A stretch of 45,542 bases of DNA, taken from NCBI GenBank assembly GCA_903898755.1, contig CAIUGT010000154.1, positions 1-45,542 on the forward strand, in the 5' to 3' direction. The stretch's first letter is position 1. Each line of letters begins with the position of its first letter. The position numbers and the translations under genes were made by a program. Below, piece by piece: positions 9,494 to 17,693 of the stretch. The notes under the pieces are model-generated. The model saw only the letters and a program-made list of their open reading frames with translations, had not been told where the DNA came from and made no database searches. This DNA comes from an uncultured bacterium (GTDB taxonomy: Bacteria > Planctomycetota > Phycisphaerae > Phycisphaerales > SM1A02).

Positions 9494-10831
9494 ATGGTCG
9501 CATCAACAGATTCAAAAGGTGGCAACGGAGCATTAAGCGCAAGCAAAGATGTCAAAGGTGACGCGCGGGCAACTCCCGCTTCTGGAAATTCCAGAATTTC
9601 ATTAGGAAGTTCAACTTCCGCAGTGGCAACGGGCGCTGTGTCAGCTACAACTCAATCAGTGGCGAAACCAGCGATGACGTCTGGCGCAACAAACGCAACT
9701 GAAAGGTCAAACATGTCCAAGCAAGCCGTCGAGTCCAAGCCAGAAATCAAATCTGACATCAAGTCCGACAAGGCGCTAACCGCCAAGGAAACCGTGGAGC
9801 AAAAATCAAAATTGAAAGCCATTGAGCAAGCCATGGGCCAAATTGAGAAGGCTTACGGCAAGGGCAGCATCATGCGTCTTGATGGTGATTTGCCGGAACC
9901 AATTCAAGGCATCTCAACTGGCGCGCTCAGTTTGGATTTGGCTTTGGGCGGACGTGGTTTGCCACGCGGACGAGTTGTAGAAATCTTTGGTCCAGAATCA
10001 AGTGGTAAAACAACATTGGCGCTCACAGCCATTGCCAACACGCAACGTGAAGGCGGCGTTGCCGCATTCATCGACGCGGAGCACGCGCTTGATCCATCGT
10101 GGGCCAAGCGTTTGGGTGTGAATTTGGATGAAATTCTTGTTTCACAACCAGACACGGGAGAGCAGGCGCTTGAAATTTGCGAGATGTTGGTTCGATCCAA
10201 CGCCGTGAACATGGTGGTCATTGATTCCGTGGCGGCACTTATTCCACGCGCTGAAATCGAGGGTGAAATGGGCGATAGCCACATGGGTTTACAGGCACGT
10301 CTTATGAGCCAAGCGTTGCGTAAGTTGACTGGCGCCATCGCCAAGAGCGATTGCGTTGTGGTGTTCATCAATCAGTTGCGTGAAAAAATTGGCGTCATGT
10401 TTGGCAGCCCAGAAACAACCACGGGCGGTCGCGCGCTCAAGTTCTACGCCACGGTGCGCATTGATATTCGCCGCATTGGGCAGATCAAAGAGGGCGATCG
10501 AATTGTGGGCAATCGCATTAAGACCAAAGTGGTCAAGAACAAAATTGCGCCGCCATTCCGTGAGGCGGAATTCGACATCATGTTCGATGAGGGTATTTCC
10601 ACCTCAGGCGACGTTCTGGACATGGCCACCGCGGATGAGGTGGTGGACAAGAGCGGTTCGTGGTTCAGCTACGGAGCCACGCGACTCGGTCAAGGTCGTG
10701 AAGGCGCCAAGTTGTTCCTGCGCCAGAATCCGGCGTTGCTTGATGAAATTCGCAAGGCCGTCATGGTGAAGCGTTTGGCGAATCCAAATGGAATTCCAGC
10801 CAAGCTTAAGGATGAGTCCGACGACGAGTGA
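9494..10831 (+). CDS. recA: Recombinase RecA with long N-terminal extension
   Basis: RecA polymerises on single-stranded DNA, drives homologous strand exchange and triggers the SOS response. The RecA core runs from about residue 104 ([26 protein letters not shown] split over the first helix) and holds Walker A GPESSGKT at 166-173, DAEHALDP, Walker [10 protein letters not shown], and loop L2 [19 protein letters not shown] 9494 has AAGGAAGG upstream and adds about 100 Ser/Ala/Thr/Lys-rich residues not found in ordinary RecA. A second candidate start, ATG 9713 (Met74), has GAAAGG six bases upstream and would leave about 30 residues before the core. The acidic C-terminal tail (DESDDE) is present. 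Confidence 0.97.
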   Translation: MVASTDSKGGNGALSASKDVKGDARATPASGNSRISLGSSTSAVATGAVSATTQSVAKPAMTSGATNATERSNMSKQAVESKPEIKSDIKSDKALTAKETVEQKSKLKAIEQAMGQIEKAYGKGSIMRLDGDLPEPIQGISTGALSLDLALGGRGLPRGRVVEIFGPESSGKTTLALTAIANTQREGGVAAFIDAEHALDPSWAKRLGVNLDEILVSQPDTGEQALEICEMLVRSNAVNMVVIDSVAALIPRAEIEGEMGDSHMGLQARLMSQALRKLTGAIAKSDCVVVFINQLREKIGVMFGSPETTTGGRALKFYATVRIDIRRIGQIKEGDRIVGNRIKTKVVKNKIAPPFREAEFDIMFDEGISTSGDVLDMATADEVVDKSGSWFSYGATRLGQGREGAKLFLRQNPALLDEIRKAVMVKRLANPNGIPAKLKDESDDE

Positions 10832-11132
10832 GTTGATATGCCAATGTCTGGTGGTTTCATCGCCTGATTCTGTTTTGAACGGATTCAAAGTGTTGAGCTG
10901 CCATTAGAAAGAAGTTGCCGGGTTGGGCGGTTCTCGACGGAGCCGCTCAGCTTGGAAAACTTATTTCAACATTCAATAGTTGAATGAAGTCCGACATGGG
11001 TCGGACTTTTTCCTTTTTTTTGTGCGATTCCAATGCGAAAAACATATTGCTTGCGTGTGCGCAATTTGTTTTTTCTACAGCGCGCCTGAAAAACTCAATA
11101 CCATATTTCAAGCGGTTCCGTGTGATGCGACT
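10832..11132. other. Intergenic region between recA and the convergent dehydrogenase gene
   Basis: There is no gene in these 301 bases. A GC-rich hairpin (GCGGTTCT/GGAGCCGC, loop CGAC, 10928-10947) is followed by the recA terminator at 10987-11022. The rest, about 110 bases up to the dehydrogenase stop, shows nothing I can interpret. Confidence 0.6.
10987..11022 (+). terminator. Intrinsic terminator of recA
   Basis: A perfect 9-bp stem AAGTCCGAC/GTCGGACTT with loop ATGG is followed by TTTT, CC and eight more T. Its position, 155 bases after the recA stop, fits transcription ending here. Confidence 0.88.
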
Positions 11133-12575
11133 TTATTTGTCCAGCCCGCGCAGCGCTAAATATTGCGTTGTGACATATTCCATCAATCCCCAAACGCCTC
11201 CTTCGCGTCCAAATCCGCTCCATTTTACTCCGCCAAAGGGTGCGCGAGCGTTGCTGGGGACAGCTTCATTTACGCCAATCACGCCGCATTGCAATTGTTG
11301 CGCCGCGTCACGAGCGGTCTTGTCATTGCCGCCAAACACATAGCCAGCCAATCCAAACGGACTTCCATTCGCAACTTCTATGGCCTCCTTTGCGGAAGTC
11401 ACGCTCATAATTGGAATCACCGGACCAAACGTCTCCTCCTCAAAACACAACATGCTGGGATTGCAATTAGAAATTACAGTTGGTTCATAAAAACGGTCGG
11501 GGCGGTCGGGGATTTCCTTTGTACGTCCGCCACACACTAATTTTCCGCCACGAGCTAATGCATCCGTCACATGCGATCGGACTTTGTCAACGGCCGCATC
11601 ATGAATCAGCGGACCGATTTGACAACCAGTTTCCATGCCAGGCGCAATCTTGAATTGCGCCGCCGCCACGGCCACGCGCGCCGTGAATTCGCTGGCAATA
11701 TCTTCATGCACAAGAAAACGATTTGGGCAAATGCATGTTTGACCCGCATTACGAAACTTGGCTTGCATGGCGCCTTGCACCGCCAATTCAAGATCCGCGT
11801 CCGCAAGAACAATGAAGGCCGCGTGTCCGCCAAGTTCCATGGAGCAGCGGACAATTTCCTGCGCGCATTGGCGCAAAAGTAAACGTCCAGTTTCCGTGCT
11901 TCCTGTGAAGCTGAGTTTGCGCACGCGGCCATCCATAAGCCAGGTTGTGGCGATGGATTTAGCGTCGCCTGTCAGCACATTCAAGCATTGCGGGGGCAGT
12001 CCGCACTCCAACAGAATTTCGGCAAGCGCGAAAGCAGAAAGCGGTGTTTCTTCGGCGGGCTTGGCCAGTTGCGTGCAACCCGCGGCAAGGGCAGGGGCAA
12101 TCTTGCGCGCCAACATGGCCAGCGGAAAGTTCCAGGGCGTGATAGCCGCGCACACGCCAACCGCTCTATGGCGCACAACGCCGCTCACGCCTGGTCGATC
12201 AAGGGCGATTTCCATTTCATTTAGCGCGTGCATTTCATTGGCGGCGCATGAAAAATAATCGGCGGAGTACTGAACTTCGCCCGCGGCCTCGGCGAGTGGT
12301 TTGCCGCACTCTTGCGTGATGATGCGCGCCAATGCATCTTTTCTTGCAACCAAAAGTTTGGCCGTGGCGTGCAATACCGCGGCGCGTTGAGCGGGTGGCG
12401 TGGCTTCCCACTGGGGCTGAAATTCATACGCGCTGTTGAGCGCGCTCAACGCCTCGCTTGCTCCGCACATGGGCACCCGCGCGATCACCATGTCGCTTGC
12501 GGGATCAACCACTTCAATCGCGTCACTTGAAGAAATATCCGTCCATCGACCTGCGATCAAATTACGTGTTTCCAT
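11133..12575 (-). CDS. NAD(P)-dependent semialdehyde dehydrogenase (GabD-like)
   Basis: This aldehyde dehydrogenase superfamily enzyme oxidises an aldehyde to the acid with NAD(P). Succinate semialdehyde is the best guess from KFRNAGQTCICPNRF around the catalytic cysteine, which resembles GabD. From ATG 12575 (480 residues) the landmarks are TPWNFPLAMLARKIAPAL (146-163), cofactor Lys172, SFTGSTETG (222-230), general base Glu247 in ELGGHAAF, and nucleophile Cys281. The frame extends six codons upstream to GTG 12593, but ATG 12575 fits the family start and has GGGGA just before it. Only 37 bases separate it from the divergent WXG100-like gene, so the two must share or overlap promoters. Substrate is not provable from sequence. 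Confidence 0.85.
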   Translation of the reverse strand: METRNLIAGRWTDISSSDAIEVVDPASDMVIARVPMCGASEALSALNSAYEFQPQWEATPPAQRAAVLHATAKLLVARKDALARIITQECGKPLAEAAGEVQYSADYFSCAANEMHALNEMEIALDRPGVSGVVRHRAVGVCAAITPWNFPLAMLARKIAPALAAGCTQLAKPAEETPLSAFALAEILLECGLPPQCLNVLTGDAKSIATTWLMDGRVRKLSFTGSTETGRLLLRQCAQEIVRCSMELGGHAAFIVLADADLELAVQGAMQAKFRNAGQTCICPNRFLVHEDIASEFTARVAVAAAQFKIAPGMETGCQIGPLIHDAAVDKVRSHVTDALARGGKLVCGGRTKEIPDRPDRFYEPTVISNCNPSMLCFEEETFGPVIPIMSVTSAKEAIEVANGSPFGLAGYVFGGNDKTARDAAQQLQCGVIGVNEAVPSNARAPFGGVKWSGFGREGGVWGLMEYVTTQYLALRGLDK

Positions 12576-12612
12576 TGTCCCCAAAGCGTACACTTATGAA
12601 AGAGGTAATCCC

Positions 12613-12885
12613 ATGGCCAAAGCAATTGTTGATCCCAATGAACTCCGCCGTTTCGCTGGCGACTTGAAGAAATTTAACAACGATGTGCAAACTCAAATGA
12701 CACGCGTTGGCGCCTCGCTTGGCGGGTTGCAACAGACGTGGCGTGATCAAGAGCAAGTCAAATTCTCCGAAGAGTTTGAGCAAACCATGCGGGCTCTTCA
12801 AAAATTTGTCAAAGCCTGCGACACGCATATTCCGTTTCTTGTCCGTAAGGCGGAGCGCATAGAGGAATATCTCAATCAGCGTTGA
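12613..12885 (+). CDS. WXG100-like small helical protein (type VII secretion substrate or partner)
   Basis: The 90-residue protein is almost all helix, with a central turn around LQQTWRDQEQVKF (residues 39-51), in the place of the W-x-G hairpin of EsxA/WXG100 proteins. Here the motif reads W-R-D. The VDPNELRRFAGDLKKFN start and KFSEEFEQTMRALQKF second helix resemble planctomycete proteins annotated as WXG100 type VII targets (recalled family pattern, not a search). The canonical C-terminal Y-x-x-x-D/E export signal is absent; the end is EEYLNQR. ATG 12613 has AGAGGT just upstream, so longer in-frame starts are rejected. It is first of four same-strand genes. Confidence 0.72.
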   Translation: MAKAIVDPNELRRFAGDLKKFNNDVQTQMTRVGASLGGLQQTWRDQEQVKFSEEFEQTMRALQKFVKACDTHIPFLVRKAERIEEYLNQR

Positions 12886-12908
12886 TCGCGCAGGCAATTG
12901 AACCAAAC

Positions 12909-13538
12909 ATGGATCCGCAGCAAGCCAATCTTCAATCCATTCATGTTCTGGAGAACACTCGCGCCGCGTTTATTCGTTGCCGCGAGGATGTTGGACTTGC
13001 CCTCGCGGAGGCGGACAGCGAAGTGGATCGTTTGGTGACCTGGCTTCAAAATGATCGAGTGATGTATTGGCGTGGCCGCGTGAATCGTCTTCGCGAAGAC
13101 ATGAACAACGCACGCAGCGCGTTGTTTCGTAAGGAAACCGTGACAAGCAGCAAGGATTCCAAGCCAAGCACGGTGGATGAACGCAAGGCGCTTGCCAAGG
13201 TGAAGGACATGCTTGAAGATGCGGAGCGCCGCGCCGCGCGTACAAAGACATGGGCGCTCAATTTCCCTCGCGAACAAGCGTTGTTCAAAGGCGCGACGGC
13301 TTTGACCGCATCCATGCATGAGCGCGAATTACCAGCAGCTATTTTGGCTTTGGGAAGAATGGTGGTTGCAATCGAGCGCTATGTTCGCGATGAGGCTCCA
13401 GACCTTTCCAAAATGCTGGAAGTGGAACTGGCGCAAACCGACAAGACGGCCAACATGAAGCGCGCCGTTGACGAAGAACAGAAGTCTGGCAACGCGGACG
13501 ACTCTTCGCAACAGCAATCCTGGGAGCGACCAACATGA
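12909..13538 (+). CDS. Unrecognised helical protein of the type VII-like cluster
   Basis: I do not recognise this 209-residue protein. It is predicted to be mostly helical and strongly charged, with likely coiled-coil stretches (about 15-60 and 75-115), no signal peptide and no membrane segment. The C-terminal 25 residues are polar, Gln/Ser-rich and probably disordered. ATG 12909 lies 23 bases after the first gene's stop; TTG 12882, overlapping that stop, would add nine residues. Its stop overlaps the next ATG by four bases (ATGA), so it is probably co-translated with the third gene. From position it may be a structural component, chaperone or substrate of the secretion cluster. Confidence 0.7.
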   Translation: MDPQQANLQSIHVLENTRAAFIRCREDVGLALAEADSEVDRLVTWLQNDRVMYWRGRVNRLREDMNNARSALFRKETVTSSKDSKPSTVDERKALAKVKDMLEDAERRAARTKTWALNFPREQALFKGATALTASMHERELPAAILALGRMVVAIERYVRDEAPDLSKMLEVELAQTDKTANMKRAVDEEQKSGNADDSSQQQSWERPT

Positions 13539-13765
13539 GCGTTGAAGGAGGACGACAACGTTTGTATGGTGCGCTGAAAGAATTCCGTACAAAGTGGGCG
13601 GAATCTCAAAGTCAATGGAATGATCAAGCGTCACAGATGTTGCAAAAAAAATATGTGCAGCCACTTGAAGATGGTGGCAAATCAGCTTTGCAAGCCATGG
13701 AAGTCATGCGGGATTTGATCGCGCGCATCCGCAGCGAATGCAATGATCCAAATTCAATTCAATAG
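13535..13765 (+). CDS. Second WXG100-like small protein
   Basis: A 76-residue helical protein with a turn at SQSQWNDQASQMLQKKY (about 24-40). Again it is W-x-D, not W-x-G, followed by a second helix QPLEDGGKSALQAMEVMRDL. The size, helix-turn-helix layout and neighbourhood suggest it is a divergent member of the EsxA-like fold, possibly the dimer partner of the first gene's product, as EsxA pairs with EsxB. ATG 13535 overlaps the preceding TGA, giving translational coupling. The family assignment rests on pattern and context only. Confidence 0.62.
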   Translation: MSVEGGRQRLYGALKEFRTKWAESQSQWNDQASQMLQKKYVQPLEDGGKSALQAMEVMRDLIARIRSECNDPNSIQ

Positions 13766-13808
13766 TCCCGCATGATCACATATCAATACACTTGTACGAT
13801 AGAAAGCA

Positions 13809-16800
13809 GTGAGCAACTCCAACATGGACTCTGAAATTCCAGACCCTCTTGAGGAGTGTGGCGCACGTTGGAAAACGCTGCGCAACGCCTGTCAAGCTCA
13901 CGCTCAAGCGCTCGCTCTTTCCCAAAAAGAAATTCACGCCCTGCGCCAAGCGGAATTATCCCGCCATCAATTGGAAATGAATCGCATTGAAAGCGAGCGG
14001 GAAAAATACTCCGCTCAATGCGAGCGCATTCTCAAAGACGCGCAGGATCAAACAGTTGCTGCCGCAGAATTGGAGCTTCGCAACGCAGATGATCAGTCGC
14101 GAGTTCAACAGGAGGAAATTCAAAATAAATTCAAGGACAACTCCCAATCTGCCAAGCAGCATTTGGAGGAGGCGATTTGGATGGCTGACAGCGTGTTGGA
14201 AACTGGCGAATCCGCTCCGCGGGTTGAATTTGAGGAGGCGCGAACTCGGATTGCGCAAATGCAAATCACGCTCAATGAATCTTTTGAAGCGGCTTGTTTC
14301 CAATTGAAACGGTATCGTCAGTCGCAACCGGCTCCGCAACCCATTGATCGCAATTTGTCTCCAAAGGCTTGTGAAGGAATCTTGTCAATGCAGGCGGCCG
14401 TGGCCATGGATTCATTGGCGCGATTTCGTAAATTAAAATTGGCGGGTTTATTTCGTGGGCCCATCTTGCTTGTTCCTTCCATCATGGTCACAGGAACACT
14501 GACAGGTGTTGCCGCGCTTGCGGGCATTCGAGGCAACGGGCTTGTGGCCGCAGTTGTGGCGGGAATTCTGTTGAGCGCGGTTGGAATTACGGTGTTGTGG
14601 CTCCTTGCCCGCAAGCAAGTGCGCCATGCATGGATTCCAATTTCCAAAGCGCACCAAGTTGGTCTTCTTGCGGGTGAAATGGCAATGCAAGCCGCCGTCG
14701 AACATCGGCGAGCAACAATCGCCGCGGCCATTGCCACACGCGATCACGAAGTCAAAGTCGCCAAGGCAAAATGGACGCCTATTTTAGATGATGTACTCGC
14801 TAAAAGTCGCGGGATGCTTGAGGAAGTCAAGCAGGCACGCAATCAAAAGAAAATTGAAATTGAAAACAGAAAAGCAAATTTATTGCGGCGCGCTCTTGAA
14901 GTGGCGGAAGCCACTCGCCAACAGGTGGCCAGTGCGGCAAGTTCCGCAGAAGCGCATGAGAGAAAAAAAACAAGTGAGAAGAGCGCCGCATGCGACGCGC
15001 TTGAAGCAGCGAGCGCACATGATCGACGCGCCATCTGGCGCACGGAGCGCGATACTTTTTATCAGTGGACGGTGTCCATGGGTGAGAAATTAAATGTTCT
15101 GTTGTCGCCGTGGGAGCAGTCTGCCGTTGCGGCAAATCTGCCGCAACGCATTTCCGAGGGAATGGCTTTTGGTTCACTCGTGTTAGATCTTTCCACAATC
15201 GAAAATTCCACGCCGACAGAGCCAGATTGCGCGTGGCCAAATTTTTCACGGACCGCTCCAGCTTGGACTATTCCCGCCTTTCGCCCTCTTCCAAATGCTC
15301 CGTCCTTGTTGGTGGAGGCCCCATTGCAAGGGCGTGCCCAGGCGCTTGAAATGATTCAAAGCGCGGCGCTTCGTCTTTTAACGCAGACGCCTGCTGGCAA
15401 AGTTCGTTTCTACTTTTTTGATCCAGTTGGACTTGGTCAAAATTTCGCGGGCTTCATGCATCTGGCTGACGAGATGGAGTCATTGGTGAGCGAGCGAATT
15501 TGGAGCGAGTCGCGCCATATTGAGCAAAAATTGACGGATCTCACCGAGTATGTGGAGACCGTCATTCAGAAATATTTGCGTAATGAATTCGCGACCATCG
15601 CTGACTACAACGAGCAAGCGGGGGAGTTGGCCGAGCCTCTTCGCATTATTGTGTTCGCGGATTTTCCAGAGGGATTGACAGATGCTGGAAGTAAACGCTT
15701 TGCCAGTTTGCTTCAATCTGGCGCGCGTTGTGGCGTGCATTTTTTGCTGCTTCGTGATCCAACCAAACCGCTTCCTGAATTGATCAAGGAAAATGAAGTG
15801 CTGCAACGTTGCATGAGGGTTCGCTGGGAACAAGATCGGTTTGTCGTGGATGCCCCTGGTCTTGAAGATGTTCCATTCACTCCAGCCACCATGCCAAGCG
15901 CGGCGGTGTTGCAAACCATTTTGCAACAAATTGGGCGTGCCGCCAAAGCTGGATCCAGGGTGGAGGTTCCATTTCAAGCCATTGAGCCCAAACTTGATCA
16001 GCGCTGGACAAGTTCAAGCGCGAAAATTCTGCGCGTGCCTGTGGGTAGAAGCGGCGCAAATAAATTGCAATCCATTGAAATTGGCGAAGGCACAAGGCAG
16101 CATGTTTTGCTTGCGGGCAAAACAGGTTCCGGCAAGAGCACCTTGCTGCACGCGCTCATCACGAATGTCGCGCTGTGGTATTCACCTGATGAGGTTGAAT
16201 TGTGGTTGATCGATTTCAAGAAGGGCGTCGAATTTAAGGCGTATGCAACCCACGCTTTGCCGCACGCGCGAGCGGTGGCTGTGGAAAGCGATCGTGAATT
16301 TGGACTCAGTGTTCTGCAAGGACTTGATGTGGAACTGAAGCGTCGCGGTGATTTATTCCGCGACGCCGGTGTTCAAGATTTGGCGGCGTGGAGATTGCTT
16401 GGCAAGACGGAGTCCATGCCGCGCACCTTGTTAATCGTTGACGAATTTCAAGAATTATTTGTGGAAGAGGACAAGGTCGCTCAAGATTCCTCGTTGTTAC
16501 TTGATCGCTTGGTGCGACAAGGCCGCGCGTTTGGAATGCATGTCATTCTTGGTTCTCAAACGCTTGGCGGAACATATGCGTTGCCTCGCACCACCATGGG
16601 ACAAATGGGAATTCGCATTGCGCTGCAATGCAACGAGGCTGACTCCGCCATGATTTTGTCAGACGACAACACAGCCGCGCGTCTTCTTTCGCGTCCTGGC
16701 GAGGCTATTTACAACGACGCTGGTGGCTTGATTGAGGGCAATAGTCCATTTCAAGTTGTTTGGCTTACCGATGCGCAGCGTGATGAACGTGTGCGAGAAC

Positions 16801-17693
16801 TGGCCATCTCGGCGCGCGCCAAAGGAGTTTCTGATCGCAAGATGATTGTGTTTGACGGCACCGCCGCCGCGCGCATTGAACAGTGTCAGCCACTTCTTGA
16901 TTTGATTCAGCAGCCGACCACCAAAAGCGTGACCGCGTTGCAGATTTTTCTAGGAAATCCAGTGGCCATTCGCAACGCCAGCGTCATTACCCTTCGCAGG
17001 CAGTCTGGCGCCAACATCATTGTTGTTGGTCAACGAGAAGATGTTGCGATGGGTTTAAGCGTGGCCGCGCTTGTAAGTTTCGCCGCGGTCACGCGCCATA
17101 TTTCTGGCCGCGTGATTCTGCTTGACGGAACCACTCCTGATTCTCCCACGGCTGGAGCGCTTCAATCCACGATTGAAACCCTCAAGCTCAACGCGGAAGT
17201 TCCAAACTATCGCGATTGCGACGCCGCCATTGTTCAACTGGGCCAAGAGGTTGCGCAACGCATCGCCGATGGGCGACAAGATCAGCCGCCTATCTTGCTC
17301 ATGGTTCACGGTCTTCAACGCTATCGCACGCTGCGCAAAGACGAGGACGATTTTTCCATGTCAAGTGATGGTCCGCCCAAACCCGACAAGGTGCTTGGCG
17401 CAATCTTGCGTGACGGTCCCGCAGTTGGCGTGCATGTATTTGCATGGGCTGACACCGCGCCAAGTTTGCAGCGCTGCATTGATCGAAACGCGCTTCGTGA
17501 ATTTGATTTTCGCGTCTTGATGCAAATGAGCGCAAATGATTCCAGCTATCTCATGGACACGCCTGCCGCGTCGCGCTTGGGTGCGGAGCGCGCCTTGATC
17601 TTTAGCGAGGAAAAAGGCGCGACCGAGCGCTTTCGTCCATTTGAGATCGCATCGGCGCAAGTGCTTGCAAAGTTGTTCACTTCACATTCGTAA
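13809..17693 (+). CDS. Membrane-anchored FtsK/EssC-like ATPase
   Basis: This 1294-residue protein has the layout of a type VII secretion motor. A charged coiled-coil N-terminal region (about 15-200) precedes two membrane helices (218-240 and 245-267), a second coiled coil (about 300-430), a linker domain, and then an FtsK/SpoIIIE ATPase. The ATPase has Walker A GKTGSGKST at 770-778, Walker B LLIVDEF (D878, E879) and the downstream RIALQCNEADSAMIL segment. A further ATPase-like module follows near 1050-1290, but its P-loop is degenerate (GQRED at 1074-1078, no GKS/T) and Walker B lacks Asp-Glu. EssC and EccC also have tandem ATPase domains. No FHA domain is seen. Start is GTG 13809; ATG 13824 is an alternative. 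The 3' end overlaps the convergent desulfurase gene by 17 bases. Confidence 0.85.
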   Translation: MSNSNMDSEIPDPLEECGARWKTLRNACQAHAQALALSQKEIHALRQAELSRHQLEMNRIESEREKYSAQCERILKDAQDQTVAAAELELRNADDQSRVQQEEIQNKFKDNSQSAKQHLEEAIWMADSVLETGESAPRVEFEEARTRIAQMQITLNESFEAACFQLKRYRQSQPAPQPIDRNLSPKACEGILSMQAAVAMDSLARFRKLKLAGLFRGPILLVPSIMVTGTLTGVAALAGIRGNGLVAAVVAGILLSAVGITVLWLLARKQVRHAWIPISKAHQVGLLAGEMAMQAAVEHRRATIAAAIATRDHEVKVAKAKWTPILDDVLAKSRGMLEEVKQARNQKKIEIENRKANLLRRALEVAEATRQQVASAASSAEAHERKKTSEKSAACDALEAASAHDRRAIWRTERDTFYQWTVSMGEKLNVLLSPWEQSAVAANLPQRISEGMAFGSLVLDLSTIENSTPTEPDCAWPNFSRTAPAWTIPAFRPLPNAPSLLVEAPLQGRAQALEMIQSAALRLLTQTPAGKVRFYFFDPVGLGQNFAGFMHLADEMESLVSERIWSESRHIEQKLTDLTEYVETVIQKYLRNEFATIADYNEQAGELAEPLRIIVFADFPEGLTDAGSKRFASLLQSGARCGVHFLLLRDPTKPLPELIKENEVLQRCMRVRWEQDRFVVDAPGLEDVPFTPATMPSAAVLQTILQQIGRAAKAGSRVEVPFQAIEPKLDQRWTSSSAKILRVPVGRSGANKLQSIEIGEGTRQHVLLAGKTGSGKSTLLHALITNVALWYSPDEVELWLIDFKKGVEFKAYATHALPHARAVAVESDREFGLSVLQGLDVELKRRGDLFRDAGVQDLAAWRLLGKTESMPRTLLIVDEFQELFVEEDKVAQDSSLLLDRLVRQGRAFGMHVILGSQTLGGTYALPRTTMGQMGIRIALQCNEADSAMILSDDNTAARLLSRPGEAIYNDAGGLIEGNSPFQVVWLTDAQRDERVRELAISARAKGVSDRKMIVFDGTAAARIEQCQPLLDLIQQPTTKSVTALQIFLGNPVAIRNASVITLRRQSGANIIVVGQREDVAMGLSVAALVSFAAVTRHISGRVILLDGTTPDSPTAGALQSTIETLKLNAEVPNYRDCDAAIVQLGQEVAQRIADGRQDQPPILLMVHGLQRYRTLRKDEDDFSMSSDGPPKPDKVLGAILRDGPAVGVHVFAWADTAPSLQRCIDRNALREFDFRVLMQMSANDSSYLMDTPAASRLGAERALIFSEEKGATERFRPFEIASAQVLAKLFTSHS

